The notes under the pieces were generated by a model that worked only from the letters and a program-made list of their open reading frames with translations, made no database searches and was not told the DNA's origin. Shown here piece by piece: positions 35,890 through 45,224 of a DNA stretch of 64,000 bases. The DNA is taken from the NCBI RefSeq assembly GCF_004297105.1, contig NZ_SCVE01000006.1:124001-188000 (forward strand), in the 5' to 3' direction. Within the stretch, counting starts at the first letter, position 1. Every line of letters starts with the position of its first letter. Position numbers and translations under genes: made by a program. Origin of the DNA: Herbiconiux sp. (GTDB lineage: Bacteria; Actinomycetota; Actinomycetes; Actinomycetales; Microbacteriaceae).

Positions 35890-36833
35890 TGGCCGGCCGC
35901 ACTCCCCCGACGCTGCCCGACCTCGCCGGACGCTGCTACGTCGTCACAGGCGGAACGGGCGGACTGGGCTATTGGGCGAGCGAGCAGCTCGCCCAGGCGG
36001 GTGCCACCATCGTGATCGCGGCACGCACACCGGCCAAGGGTGACGCCGCTCTCGCCTCGCTCGCCCAGCACTCTTCGCGCACCGACGCTCGCTTCGTGCG
36101 ACTCGACCTCGCCGACCTCGCCTCCGTCGCCGAGGCGGCCGACGAACTGGCGGCCCTCCCCCGCATCGACGGCATCCTGGCGAACGCGGGCATCCTGTCG
36201 ACGCACGGCCGCTCGACCACGGCCGATGGTTTCGAGACGATGATCGGCACCAACTTCCTCGGTCACTTCGCCTTGCTCGGCCGGCTGCTACCGGCGCTCG
36301 AGACACAGACGGGCCGGGGTGTGCCGGGCGGCGCCCGCGTCGTGAGCCTCGGCAGCATCAGCCACGAATTCTTCCGTCTCGACCTCGACGACCTGCAGGC
36401 GACGTCGGGGCGGTTCCGGGAGTTCCGCACCTACGGGCGGTCGAAGCTCGCCGTCATGACGTTCGCCTTCGAGCTCGATCGCCGGCTGCGCGCGGCCGGG
36501 TCGAGTGTGTCGAGTCTGGTGGCGCATCCGGGGTTCGCCGTCGACCAGCTCGCGCCGCATCGCGACATCCTCCCCGCTCCGAAGAGGGGCAACGGGCTCA
36601 CCCGAGCGGGATACAGCGCCATCGCCCAGGGCAAGGATGCGGGCGCGTGGCCCCTGGCTGCCGCCCTGACGTCGCCGGATGCGGCGGGCGGCCAGTACTG
36701 GGGCCCCTCAGGCTGGCGGCAGCTGAAGGGCGGTCCGACCGTGGTCGACGCGAAGACCTACGCCCGGGACCCGCAGATCGCAGCAGCCCTCTGGGCGCAG
36801 GCCGGGTCGCTGACGGGCGTGAGCTACCCCTGA
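35889..36833 (+). CDS. Short-chain dehydrogenase/reductase, WW-oxidoreductase-like
   Basis: A 314-residue SDR. TGGTGGLGYW binds the cofactor, LANAG is kept, and YGRSKLA holds the catalytic Tyr and Lys. The late QYWGPSGW and the general layout resemble retinol-dehydrogenase/WWOX-type SDRs. Translationally coupled to the SIMPL gene by TGATG. Substrate unknown. Confidence 0.87.
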   Translation: MAGRTPPTLPDLAGRCYVVTGGTGGLGYWASEQLAQAGATIVIAARTPAKGDAALASLAQHSSRTDARFVRLDLADLASVAEAADELAALPRIDGILANAGILSTHGRSTTADGFETMIGTNFLGHFALLGRLLPALETQTGRGVPGGARVVSLGSISHEFFRLDLDDLQATSGRFREFRTYGRSKLAVMTFAFELDRRLRAAGSSVSSLVAHPGFAVDQLAPHRDILPAPKRGNGLTRAGYSAIAQGKDAGAWPLAAALTSPDAAGGQYWGPSGWRQLKGGPTVVDAKTYARDPQIAAALWAQAGSLTGVSYP

Positions 36834-36848
36834 CGGCTGTGCTTGTTG

Positions 36849-36873
36849 CCGCGCCGCCGCTTCTGCGGCGCGG
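36849..36873. terminator. GC-rich hairpin after the SDR gene
   Basis: Nine-base arms CCGCGCCGC and GCGGCGCGG flank a seven-base loop, 15 bases after the SDR stop. No U-run follows. Plausible terminator for the SIMPL-SDR transcript. Confidence 0.45.
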
Positions 36874-36988
36874 GCGACCTGCTGCGCAGTCCGTCGTTCG
36901 GCGTCGCTGCGCGGCGCCGCCCGGCGGCTGTGCAGCCCTGGGTGAGCGGGTACGGCCCCCGGTTTTCGGTCGCGTGACCGGGTAACTA

Positions 36989-37040
36989 TGCAAATAAGGC
37001 AGACCAGGGCCGTATACGGGGTCGGTCGTTCTTATTTGCA
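36989..37040. repeat. 52-bp interrupted palindrome
   Basis: Outer arms TGCAAATAAG and CTTATTTGCA, inner GACC and GGTC, and a centre CCGTATACGG are all placed symmetrically. Nineteen of 26 half-positions pair. The AT-rich ends stand out in this GC-rich DNA. Confidence 0.85.
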
Positions 37041-37055
37041 GAGTTGCACGGTGGG

Positions 37056-37260
37056 GACGCGCCGGTTTCACCGCCGGGACGAGGTTGTGGCCGTGAAAAC
37101 GGCGAGCCCTACTCGACGACACAGGGTAAGCGAGCTGTGCTCGCTCGGTTCCAGAGGGATGGACACGACCGTATCGACCAGTCGCGTCGGTTTCATTGCC
37201 AGAACCACGTCGCGCGGGTGAAAGCTGCGGGCCCTTTTCGACGACCCAAGGTGAGCGCGC
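37056..37260. repeat. Two diverged direct copies of an ~80-bp unit, 125-bp period
   Basis: Copies 37056-37135 and 37181-37260 align without gaps with about 58 of 80 positions identical by my hand count. Best-kept blocks are CGGTTTCA, GTGAAA, GCCCT and TCGACGAC. Each copy has TTTCA and TGAAA in inverted order, so each can fold. Confidence 0.75.
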
Positions 37261-37382
37261 CGCCGCGCGAGCGACGGCACGCGAACATGTCGCGGAGCGC
37301 CGGGCAGGGACCGGCGCGACCCGCAGACGGCTGCGCCGCGAAGCGGCACAGCCACCTGCGGCAGCTGGCTCAGGAGACCGGC

Positions 37383-37859
37383 TCAGTCGCCCAGGTTGCG
37401 GCGGCTCGACATCGCGCGGTCGGCCTCGCGGCGGTCTTGGCGTTCGCGGAGGGCCTGGCGCTTGTCGTACTCGCGCTTGCCCTTGGCCACCGCGATCTCC
37501 ACTTTGGCGCGGCCGTCGCTGAAGTAGAGCTTCAGCGGAACGAGGGTGTAGCCGCCCTCTTTGGTCTTGTTGTGGATCTTGAGGATCTGCTCCTTGTGCA
37601 GCAGCAGCTTGCGCTTGCGCCGGGGCGGGTGGTTGTTCCACGTGCCCTGGTTGTACTCGGGGATGTGCACGGCGTCGAGCCACGCCTCTCCCCCGTCGAT
37701 GAAGGCATAGCCGTCGACGAGCGACGCCCGGCCCTCGCGCAGGGACTTCACCTCGGTACCGGTGAGCACGAGGCCCGCCTCATAGGTGTCTTCGACGGTG
37801 TAGTCGTGGCGCGCCTTGCGATTGGTCGCGACGACCTTCTCTCCGCGTTCGCGTGGCAC
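37383..37859 (-). CDS. smpB: SsrA-binding protein
   Basis: The 158-residue partner of tmRNA in trans-translation. [29 protein letters not shown] and [22 protein letters not shown] are conserved SmpB blocks; the basic C-terminal tail that enters the ribosome is [23 protein letters not shown] 37859 has GAGGAGG five bases upstream. It lies downstream of ftsX on the same strand, the usual actinobacterial order. Confidence 0.96.
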   Translation of the reverse strand: MPRERGEKVVATNRKARHDYTVEDTYEAGLVLTGTEVKSLREGRASLVDGYAFIDGGEAWLDAVHIPEYNQGTWNNHPPRRKRKLLLHKEQILKIHNKTKEGGYTLVPLKLYFSDGRAKVEIAVAKGKREYDKRQALRERQDRREADRAMSSRRNLGD

Positions 37860-37936
37860 GACGGCCTCCTCGGTTCTTCGATCCGTGTCGATTTCTCGAT
37901 CAGCGGGCGGCCGGCGAAATCCGGCAGCCCACCATT

Positions 37937-38851
37937 CTAGACCTTGAGGTACCGGGTGATGGCGAACTTGGCCGACAGTGCCGCGAGCAGCGCTCCCACC
38001 ACGATCAGGATGGGGATCACGACGAACGCGTCCGCATCGCTCACGAACGAGGTGAACGGCAGAGCCTTCGCCAGATAGCCCTGCACGAAGAACCGCACGA
38101 TCGCCCAGATGGCGACGCCGGACAGCACGGATCCGATCAATGAGGCGATGATGCCCTCGAGGATGAACGGGGTCTGGATGAACCTGTTCGAGGCGCCCAC
38201 CAGCCGCATGATGCCGAGCTCCCTTCTGCGCGAGAACGCGGAGAGCCGGATGGTGGTGGCGATCAGCAGAACGGCAGCGACGAGCATGAGGGCCGCGATG
38301 CCGATGGCCGTGTAGCTCGCGGCGGCGAGGATCGAGAAGATCTGCTCGAGGTAGCTGCGCTGGTCGGTGACGCTGTCGACCCCGGCGAGTCCCGAGAGGC
38401 TCTCGCTCAGCACGTCGGAGCGCTCCGGGTCTTTCAGGTTCACCCAGAAGGTCTGGTTCAACAGGTCGGCGGTCACGTACTCGGTGACCGCGTTGCCCGC
38501 GAACTGCTTCTGGAAGTTCTCGAAGGCCTGCTCGTGGTTCTCGAAGTAGTACTGGTCGATGAACGGCGAGAGCGTGGGCGAATCGAGCTGTGCCTGCACG
38601 GCGTCGATCTGCTCCTGGCTGGCCTCACCCCCCGCGCAGTTCGCCCCCGTGGAGGTGGCGGTGCACATGTAGATGGCCACCTGCGCCTTGTCGTACCAGA
38701 AGTTCTTCATCTGGCCGATCTGCATCTGGAGCAGGATGGCGGCGCCCACGAAGGTGAGCGAGATGAAGGTGACGAGCACGACGGAGATCACCATCGAGAC
38801 GTTGCGGCGAAGACCAGTTCCGACCTCGCCGAGGATCAGTGCGAATCTCAC
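37937..38851 (-). CDS. ftsX: Cell-division permease-like protein FtsX
   Basis: 304 residues with four membrane helices: one near the N-terminus and three at the end (about 175-300), separated by a large extracellular loop with a cysteine pair ([14 protein letters not shown]). Works with FtsE to control peptidoglycan hydrolases such as RipC-type enzymes at division. GTG 38851 overlaps the ftsE stop as GTGA. Confidence 0.94.
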   Translation of the reverse strand: MRFALILGEVGTGLRRNVSMVISVVLVTFISLTFVGAAILLQMQIGQMKNFWYDKAQVAIYMCTATSTGANCAGGEASQEQIDAVQAQLDSPTLSPFIDQYYFENHEQAFENFQKQFAGNAVTEYVTADLLNQTFWVNLKDPERSDVLSESLSGLAGVDSVTDQRSYLEQIFSILAAASYTAIGIAALMLVAAVLLIATTIRLSAFSRRRELGIMRLVGASNRFIQTPFILEGIIASLIGSVLSGVAIWAIVRFFVQGYLAKALPFTSFVSDADAFVVIPILIVVGALLAALSAKFAITRYLKV

Positions 38852-39945
38852 GTCGTGGGCCCCACGTTCTGGTCGTCGGGCCGGGCGGCGGGCGCCCCGG
38901 GAGCACGCAGGCCGAGCTTCTCAGCGAGGCTGAGCGACTCCGTGGCCGGGTCGCTCGGCTCGGGCTGCGGCGGGTTGACCGGCATGGGCGGAAGAGCCTG
39001 CGCGGGAGCCGGGCTCTGGGAAGGCGGCGAGTACTGCGGCGGGGAATAGGTCTGCGGTTGAGCAGCCTGCTGCGGCGGCACCGTGACCGGTTCGCGCACC
39101 GGTTCCTGGACGGGAACGGATGCCGTCTCGGGAGCGGGGATCCGCTGCACCGGCGCGGTGTGGCGCTGCGGATGCGGCTGGGCGGGACCCACGGGCCGGG
39201 CGAGGCCCTCCGACAGCGCGATCTCGGCGGTGAGGCCGGAGTCTTGAAGGGCGATCTCGGCGGTCATGCCGTAGCCGCCCTGGTCTTCGTCGCGCACGAT
39301 CTGGCCGGACACCAGCTCGATCACGCGGCGCTTCATGTGGTCGACGATGGCGTTGTCGTGGGTGGCCATGACCACCGTGGTGCCGCCCGCGTTGATGCGC
39401 TCGAGCACGGTCATGATGCCGGCCGAGGTGGAGGGGTCGAGGTTACCGGTGGGCTCGTCGGCGAGCAGGATGGCGGGCTTGTTCACCACCGCGCGGGCGA
39501 TGGCGACGCGCTGCTGCTCACCGCCGGAGAGCTCGTGCGGCAGGCGGCCCGCCTTCTCGGCGAGACCCACCATCTGCAGCACGTCGGGCACGGCCTCCTG
39601 GATGAAGCCCCGCGACTTGCCGATCACCTGCAGGGTGAAGGCGACGTTGTCGAAGACGTTCTTGCCGGGCAGCAGGCGGAAGTCTTGGAACACCACTCCG
39701 AGGTTGCGCCGGAAGTAGGGCACCTTGCGGTTGGAGATGGCATTCAGGTCTTGCCCGAGAACGTGGATGTTGCCGCTCGTGGGTCGATCCTCCTTGAGGA
39801 TCAGCCGGAGGAAGCTCGACTTGCCCGACCCCGAGGCACCCACGAGGAAGACGAACTCCCCGCGCAGGATTTCGAGGTCGATCGAGTTCAGAGCAGGCCG
39901 CTTGGTGCCCCGGTAGGTCTTGGTTACGCGATCAAACCGAATCAT
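38848..39945 (-). CDS. ftsE: Cell-division ATP-binding protein FtsE with long C-terminal extension
   Basis: The ABC ATPase (about 1-228) has Walker [10 protein letters not shown], signature LSGGEQQR, Walker [13 protein letters not shown] and the H-loop THD. FtsE normally ends there; this protein continues to 365 residues with a Pro/Gln-rich segment (about 250-335) and ends in [12 protein letters not shown], a short helix. The tail could link the cytoplasmic ATPase to divisome proteins; this is inference. Downstream of prfB, overlapping ftsX by four bases. Confidence 0.94.
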   Translation of the reverse strand: MIRFDRVTKTYRGTKRPALNSIDLEILRGEFVFLVGASGSGKSSFLRLILKEDRPTSGNIHVLGQDLNAISNRKVPYFRRNLGVVFQDFRLLPGKNVFDNVAFTLQVIGKSRGFIQEAVPDVLQMVGLAEKAGRLPHELSGGEQQRVAIARAVVNKPAILLADEPTGNLDPSTSAGIMTVLERINAGGTTVVMATHDNAIVDHMKRRVIELVSGQIVRDEDQGGYGMTAEIALQDSGLTAEIALSEGLARPVGPAQPHPQRHTAPVQRIPAPETASVPVQEPVREPVTVPPQQAAQPQTYSPPQYSPPSQSPAPAQALPPMPVNPPQPEPSDPATESLSLAEKLGLRAPGAPAARPDDQNVGPTT

Positions 39946-40067
39946 GACGTGATGAGCCTAAGCAGGCATCCGGCGAATCCCAGGCGCGACGCGCGAGACA
40001 CGCCGATTCATAGAATCCACACGATTCGACCTCTGGTCGAAGGTGAAACCGAGCCGTGGACGCGGGG

Positions 40068-41177
40068 TCAGTCCTCGATCTTGCGCTTGCGCCAGCGGAT
40101 GCCCGCGGCGATGAAGCCGTCGAGGTCACCATCGAACACCGCCGACGGATTGTTGACCTCGAACTCGGTGCGGAGGTCTTTCACCATCTGGTAGGGCGCG
40201 AGCACGTAACTGCGCATCTGGTCGCCCCAGCTCGCGGTGATGTTCCCCGCCAGCTCCTTCTTCTGCGCCGCTTCCTGCTCACGCTGGATGATCATGAGGC
40301 GCGACTGCAGCACGCGTAGCGCCGCGGCCCGGTTCTGGATCTGGCTCTTCTCGTTCTGCATCGACACCACGGTGCCCGTGGGGATGTGCGTGATGCGCAC
40401 GGCGGAGTCGGTGGTGTTGACCGACTGGCCGCCCGGGCCGCTCGACCGGAAGACGTCGACACGGATGTCGCTCTCCGGGATCTCGATCACACCGGCCTCT
40501 TCGATCAACGGGATGACCTCGACCGCGGCGAAGCTCGTCTGCCGCTTGCCCGCCGCACCGAAGGGGCTCATGCGAACCAGGCGATGGGTGCCGGCCTCGA
40601 CGCTCAGCGTGCCGAAGGCGTAGGGGGCGTCGATCTCGAAGGTGGCCGACTTGATGCCCGCTTCTTCGGCATAGCTCGTATCCATGACCGTGGCCGAGTA
40701 GTTGTGCTGCTCCGCCCAGCGCAGGTACATGCGCATCAGCATCTCGGCGAAGTCGGCCGCATCCACCCCGCCCGCGCCGGCACGGATCGTGATCACCGCG
40801 GGGCGCGCGTCGAACTCGCCGTTCAGGAGGGTCTGCACCTCGAGATCGCCCAGGACCTTCTGCAGCGACACGAGCTCGACCCTGGCCTCCTCGGCCGACT
40901 CCTCGTCGCCCGCTTCATTGGCGAGCTCGATGAGCACCTCGAGATCGTCGAGACGGCTGTCGATCGACTCGATCTTCGCCAGCTCGCCCTGCCGGTGGCT
41001 GAGGGCGCTGGTGACCTTCTGTGCCTTCTCCGTGTCGTCCCAGAGATCGGGAACGCCGGCCTCCTCGCTCAGCCGGGCGATCTCGGCCTTGAGGCCGTCG
41101 ACGTCGACGACCGAGCGGATGTCGCCGAAGGTGGCTCGCAACTGTGCGATCTGTTCTGAAAGGTCCAAGTCGAGCAT
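40068..41177 (-). CDS. prfB: Peptide chain release factor 2
   Basis: 369 residues. The tripeptide SPF in [10 protein letters not shown] reads UGA, and [10 protein letters not shown] carries the GGQ that hydrolyses peptidyl-tRNA. The frame is continuous from ATG 41177: there is no in-frame UGA or programmed frameshift, unlike E. coli. It heads the prfB-ftsE-ftsX-smpB run; 122 bases separate it from ftsE, so ftsE has room for its own promoter. Confidence 0.96.
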   Translation of the reverse strand: MLDLDLSEQIAQLRATFGDIRSVVDVDGLKAEIARLSEEAGVPDLWDDTEKAQKVTSALSHRQGELAKIESIDSRLDDLEVLIELANEAGDEESAEEARVELVSLQKVLGDLEVQTLLNGEFDARPAVITIRAGAGGVDAADFAEMLMRMYLRWAEQHNYSATVMDTSYAEEAGIKSATFEIDAPYAFGTLSVEAGTHRLVRMSPFGAAGKRQTSFAAVEVIPLIEEAGVIEIPESDIRVDVFRSSGPGGQSVNTTDSAVRITHIPTGTVVSMQNEKSQIQNRAAALRVLQSRLMIIQREQEAAQKKELAGNITASWGDQMRSYVLAPYQMVKDLRTEFEVNNPSAVFDGDLDGFIAAGIRWRKRKIED

Positions 41178-41251
41178 TATGAGCCCAGTCTAGTTGCCCG
41201 GCCCGGCCCGACCGGTGGGACGGGATGCTTAGCGAGCGTAAAGTAGTTGCA

Positions 41252-42484
41252 ATGACCACCACGGCGACCGACGGATTCCGCTTCCGATCGATCGCCGTCC
41301 CCGCCCTGCTCCCCGCGTTCCTCTTCGGTGTGGGTGAGGGGGCGGTCATCCCCGTCATACCCGCGGTGGCGATCTCGCTCGGCACCGATCTCGCCGGCGC
41401 CGGCCTCATCGCCGCCATGATCGTCGTCGGCCAGCTGGCCGGTGACATCCCGAGCGGATGGCTCGTGGCGAAGATCGGCGAGCGCACGGCGATGATCGGC
41501 TCGGCGTGCCTGTCGATCGTGGCGATGGCCGTCGCCTTCTTCTCATCGAGCGCCGGCCTGTTCGGCGTCTCGATCTTCGCTCTCGGACTGGCCGCCGCGG
41601 TGTTCGCGCTCGCCCGCCAGGCCTTCATGACCACCTTCGTGCCGGTGCGCATCCGGGCCCGTGCACTGTCGACGCTCGGGGGCGCCTTCCGCGGCGGCTG
41701 GTTCGTGGGTCCGTTCCTCGGCGCCGCCGTGATCGCCCTCTCGGGGTCGGAGCGGTCGGCCTTCCTGGTGCACATCGCCTGTGCGGTGACCGTGGCCGTG
41801 GTGCTGCTCGCCATGCCCGACCTCATCGCGAAGCGGGAGCATCCGGATGCCGGCGAGCGACTGGTGCGTGCCGAATCGGTGGGTCTCTTCCGCACCATCT
41901 GGGACAACCGCGGGGCTCTCGTGCGCGTCGGCAGCGGTGCCGCCATCGTGGGAGCGCTGCGGGCGAGTCGCCTGGCCATCCTGCCGCTCTGGGCCGTGAG
42001 CATCGGGCTGCCGGCCGGAACCACCGCGCTCGTGATCGGCATCGGCGCGGCCGCCGACTTCGCCCTGTTCTACACGAGCGGGGCCATCATGGACCGGTTC
42101 GGCCGGCTCTGGAGCGTCGTTCCGTCGATGGTGGGGATGGGCCTCGCGTTGATCACCCTGTCGTTCACGCACGACCTCGGTTCGGCCACCGCCTGGTTCG
42201 TGGTGATCGCCATCTGGATGGGTGTGGCGAACGGCGTGGGCAGCGGCATCATCATGACGCTCTCCGCCGATCTCGCGCCGAAGGAGAACCCTGCGCCCTT
42301 CCTCGGCGCATTCCGGTTCACGGCCGACGGCGGGGCGGCGCTCGCCCCGCTCGTGGTCTCGGCCATCGTGCTTGCCGGCTCACTGCCGGTGGCCACCGCG
42401 CTGGTGGGCGTGGTGGGACTTCTGGGTGCCGGCATCCTGGTCCGCACCATCCCGCGCTACGTTCCTCACCCGCGTCGGCCCTGA
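41252..42484 (+). CDS. MFS transporter, 12-helix type
   Basis: 410 residues with about 12 hydrophobic segments. SGWLVAKIGERTAMIGS is motif A after helix 2, and SGAIMDRFGRLWSVV is its C-half counterpart. The type resembles small drug or sugar exporters of the DHA1 group; substrate unassigned. TAAAGT at 41239-41244 is seven bases before ATG 41252 (leaderless). Divergent from prfB. Confidence 0.87.
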   Translation: MTTTATDGFRFRSIAVPALLPAFLFGVGEGAVIPVIPAVAISLGTDLAGAGLIAAMIVVGQLAGDIPSGWLVAKIGERTAMIGSACLSIVAMAVAFFSSSAGLFGVSIFALGLAAAVFALARQAFMTTFVPVRIRARALSTLGGAFRGGWFVGPFLGAAVIALSGSERSAFLVHIACAVTVAVVLLAMPDLIAKREHPDAGERLVRAESVGLFRTIWDNRGALVRVGSGAAIVGALRASRLAILPLWAVSIGLPAGTTALVIGIGAAADFALFYTSGAIMDRFGRLWSVVPSMVGMGLALITLSFTHDLGSATAWFVVIAIWMGVANGVGSGIIMTLSADLAPKENPAPFLGAFRFTADGGAALAPLVVSAIVLAGSLPVATALVGVVGLLGAGILVRTIPRYVPHPRRP

Positions 42485-42542
42485 GGAGTCGTCAGTCCTG
42501 AGAGGCTGCTCGGGACTCACCGTCTACACTGGAAGTGCGTTT

Positions 42543-42624
42543 GCGGGAGTGGTGGAATTGGCAGACACGCAGGATTTAGGTTCCTGTGCTTTCGAGCGTG
42601 AGGGTTCAAGTCCCTTCTCCCGTA
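42543..42624 (+). tRNA. tRNA-Leu (anticodon TAG)
   Basis: Acceptor GCGGGAG pairs with CTCCCGT; the anticodon stem CAGGA/TCCTG encloses TTTAGGT, giving anticodon TAG at 42577-42579. The T arm is GGGTTCAAGTCCC, and the long variable arm typical of leucine tRNAs lies before it. CCA is not encoded. Confidence 0.95.
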
Positions 42625-42679
42625 CTCTCGACCTGTGATGCCGCCGGGCGGATGCACCGCCCCGACGACTGGAGAACCC

Positions 42680-43441
42680 TTGATCACCGCCGCTGTACCC
42701 GCCGCCCTCATTCCGTGGCTCGACCCCAACACGCTGCTCGGTGGAGTGTTCGGTCCCGTCGCGTTGCTCGTGGTGTGCGCCATCGTGTTCGCCGAGACCG
42801 GCCTGCTCGTGGGCTTCCTCCTGCCCGGCGACACCCTTCTGTTCTTCACCGGCGTGCTCGCGGTCTCCGGCAAGTTCGGCGTCGACATCTGGTGGGTGTG
42901 CCTCGCCATCTCCCTCGCGGCGTTCCTCGGCGGTGAGGTGGGTTACCTCATCGGCCACAAGCTCGGCCCGCGGGTGTTCGAGCGCAAGGAATCCGGACTG
43001 TTCAGCGTGCGCAACGTCGAGCGCACCAATGCTTTCTTCGAGCGCTTCGGCGCCCTCGCCGTGATCATGGCGCGCTTCGTTCCGATCGTGCGCACCTTCG
43101 CCCCCATCGCGGCCGGCGTCGGTCACATGAACTACCGCAAGTACTCGCTCTACAACGCGATCGGCGCCCTGATCTGGGGGTCGGGCATCGTGCTCCTCGG
43201 CTTCTCGCTCGGCCAGATCCCCATCGTGCGGGAATTCACCGAGAAGTACCTCGACATCGTGCTGATCGCCGTGGTGCTGATCACCATCATCCCGACGGTC
43301 ATCCACTACCTGCGCGAGCGCAGCAAGGCCAAGAAGCACGCGGCGGAGGGCGACGCCGAACAGGTGGAGATCACCGGTGCCGCCGAGAAGCTCACCCTCG
43401 AGCCCGAGGTCTTCGGCGGAGACGTCGACAACCGTCCCTAG
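42680..43441 (+). CDS. DedA-family membrane protein
   Basis: About 253 residues with five to six hydrophobic segments. ETGLLVGFLLPGDTLLFFTG and RFVPIVRTFAPIAAGVGHMNYRKY are the two DedA/SNARE-associated motifs; such proteins act in lipid (undecaprenyl- or phospholipid) translocation. A charged C-terminal tail of about 40 residues follows. I chose TTG 42680, with GGAG six bases upstream, because it starts at the first hydrophobic segment; GTG 42635 and ATG 42638 are alternatives. Lies just after tRNA-Leu. Confidence 0.87.
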   Translation: MITAAVPAALIPWLDPNTLLGGVFGPVALLVVCAIVFAETGLLVGFLLPGDTLLFFTGVLAVSGKFGVDIWWVCLAISLAAFLGGEVGYLIGHKLGPRVFERKESGLFSVRNVERTNAFFERFGALAVIMARFVPIVRTFAPIAAGVGHMNYRKYSLYNAIGALIWGSGIVLLGFSLGQIPIVREFTEKYLDIVLIAVVLITIIPTVIHYLRERSKAKKHAAEGDAEQVEITGAAEKLTLEPEVFGGDVDNRP

Positions 43442-43529
43442 CGGTCACGTCGGCGCGCCCTTTCTGACGCGTCGCGCCGGTCATGACGAGAGCACCCCGT
43501 CAGAACGAGCGCGCACACCGGGCTCCGGG

Positions 43530-44573
43530 TCAGGAGTGGTGGTTCTCCTCGTGGCGCGCGTGCTCGGCCGGCTCGAGCTGGAACGTGGAGTGTTCCACGT
43601 CGAAGTGGCGGGTGAGGCATCCGCCGAGCGCATCGAGGAGCGGACCCGTCGCACCGGCTTCGAACACCTCCCGCGTCACCACGACGTGCGCCGAGAAGAC
43701 GTACCGGCCCGAGGTGATGGCCCACACGTGCACATCGTGCACATCGACCACACCCGGTTCGTCGAGGATGTGCGTGCGGATGCCCTGCACGTCGAGATCG
43801 GACGGCGTCGACTGACTGAGCACCCCCACCACGTCGCGCAGCAGCGAGATGGCGCGCGGCACGATCATGGCGGCGATCAGCAGGGACGCGATCGCATCCG
43901 CCTTCTCGAAGCCGGTGAGGAGGATGACGACCGCGGCGAGGATGACGGCGATCGAACCGAGCAGGTCGCCCAGCACCTCGAGGTAGGCCCCCCGCATGTT
44001 GATCGAGGTCTTCGCGCCGCCGCGCAGGATGAGGAGCGAGACGAAGTTCGCCACGAGGCCGATGCCGGCGACGATCAGCATGAAGCCGGCCTTCACCTCA
44101 CCGGGTTCTGACGAGATCAGGCGGCTCACGGCCTCGAAGGTCACGAACGCCGCCACCACGATCAGGATGAGGCTGTTGGCAAGGGCCCCGAACACCTCCG
44201 CCCGCTGGTAGCCGTAGGTGTGCCGGTCGTTGGCGGGGCGGGCCGCGACGACCGTGGCCACCAGGGCGATGGTCAGGCCGATGAGATCGGAGAGCATGTG
44301 GCCGGCGTCGGCGAACAGCGAGAGCGATCCGGTGAAGAAGGCGCCGGCGGCCTCGACCACCAGCACCGTGGCCACGATCGCGATGGCGATCGAGAGCCGG
44401 GTGCGGTTGGCGCCCGAGCCGTGGTCGTGACCGCCGTGACCCCCCGTCGCAGCGGCGGCCTCGGATGCGGCGCCCGGCGTCATCGACGTCGTGCGCTCGT
44501 GCTCCGGCTCCGGCCCGCAGCGCGCGCTCGTGCCGTGGTCGTGCGCGTCGTGCTCGCCGGGTGTCGTACTCAT
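43530..44573 (-). CDS. Cation diffusion facilitator, Zn/Cd-type exporter
   Basis: 347 residues. Histidine-rich N-terminal stretches (about 8-20 and 40-55) precede six membrane helices; FADAGHMLSDLIGL and LEVLGDLLGS carry the HxxxD and D ligands of transport site A. The C-terminal cytoplasmic domain ends again with histidines. CzcD/ZitB-like export of zinc is likely. TAGCGT is seven bases before ATG 44573. GTG 44576 is one codon earlier. Confidence 0.9.
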   Translation of the reverse strand: MSTTPGEHDAHDHGTSARCGPEPEHERTTSMTPGAASEAAAATGGHGGHDHGSGANRTRLSIAIAIVATVLVVEAAGAFFTGSLSLFADAGHMLSDLIGLTIALVATVVAARPANDRHTYGYQRAEVFGALANSLILIVVAAFVTFEAVSRLISSEPGEVKAGFMLIVAGIGLVANFVSLLILRGGAKTSINMRGAYLEVLGDLLGSIAVILAAVVILLTGFEKADAIASLLIAAMIVPRAISLLRDVVGVLSQSTPSDLDVQGIRTHILDEPGVVDVHDVHVWAITSGRYVFSAHVVVTREVFEAGATGPLLDALGGCLTRHFDVEHSTFQLEPAEHARHEENHHS

Positions 44574-44619
44574 CACCTCAACGCTAGCCGCCCGCGACCG
44601 GACCCGGCCACCGCTCGCG

Positions 44620-45216
44620 CTAGTTGGGAATGACGCTCATTCTCAGCACGGGGATGGCGGCCTCGAAGGCACGCGCGCGATGGCTGATGGCGTTCTTCTC
44701 GGCAGGGGTCAGTTCGGCCGCCGTGACGTCGTGGCCCTCGGGCATGAAGATCGGGTCATAGCCGTGCCCGCCGTGGCCCCGCGGAGCGATGGCGATGCTC
44801 CCGGGCCACCATCCCTCGACCACCTGTTCGAAGCCCGTCTGCGGCACCACGATCGCGATGTGGCAGACGAAGCGCGCCGAGCGGTGCTCGACGGCCATGT
44901 CGGCGAGCTGATCGAGGAGCAGATCGAGATTCGCCTGCGCCCCCTTGCCGTGACCGGCCCAACGCGCCGAGAAGATGCCGGGCGCACCGCCGAGCACGTC
45001 GACGCAGATGCCGGAATCGTCGGCCAACGCGGGGAGACCGGTGTGAGCCGCGGCAGCCCGCGCCTTGATGAGCGCGTTCTCGGCGAAGCTCGTGCCGTCC
45101 TCGATCGGCTCGGGGCCGTCGTAGGCCACGATCTCGAGCTCGGGCAGTGCCGCGCCGAGGATGCTCTGGAACTCCACGACCTTGTGCGCGTTGTGGGTGG
45201 CGAGGACGACCTGCAT
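44620..45216 (-). CDS. rdgB: XTP/dITP diphosphatase (Ham1/RdgB)
   Basis: Removes non-canonical purine triphosphates. ATHNAHKVVEF at the start, ALADDSGICVDVLGGAPGIFSARWAG with metal-binding aspartates, and GYDPIFMPEGH are the three conserved family blocks. 198 residues, normal length. It follows rph on the same strand by eight bases, as in many bacteria. Confidence 0.95.
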   Translation of the reverse strand: MQVVLATHNAHKVVEFQSILGAALPELEIVAYDGPEPIEDGTSFAENALIKARAAAAHTGLPALADDSGICVDVLGGAPGIFSARWAGHGKGAQANLDLLLDQLADMAVEHRSARFVCHIAIVVPQTGFEQVVEGWWPGSIAIAPRGHGGHGYDPIFMPEGHDVTAAELTPAEKNAISHRARAFEAAIPVLRMSVIPN

Positions 45217-45224
45217 CCGGATGC

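Larger units (their letters stand above)
36834..37382. other. 549-bp gene-free, structured region between an SDR gene and smpB
   Basis: No convincing gene lies here; long open frames through it are Arg/Ala-rich and are shadows. It holds a 9-bp GC hairpin (36849-36873), a 52-bp dyad with AT-rich ends (36989-37040) and two diverged copies of an 80-base unit (37056-37135 and 37181-37260). It is the end point of two converging transcripts. A degenerate repeat island or an unknown RNA on either strand is possible. Confidence 0.6.

Noticed and set aside
36598-37683. A 361-residue minus-strand frame across the gene-free region
   Set aside because: It overlaps both the SDR gene and smpB, is Arg/Pro/Ser-rich, and has no start signal. 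The region is better explained by repeats.
40068-41177. Programmed frameshift in prfB
   Set aside because: The frame runs unbroken from ATG 41177 through SPF and GGQ, with no early UGA.
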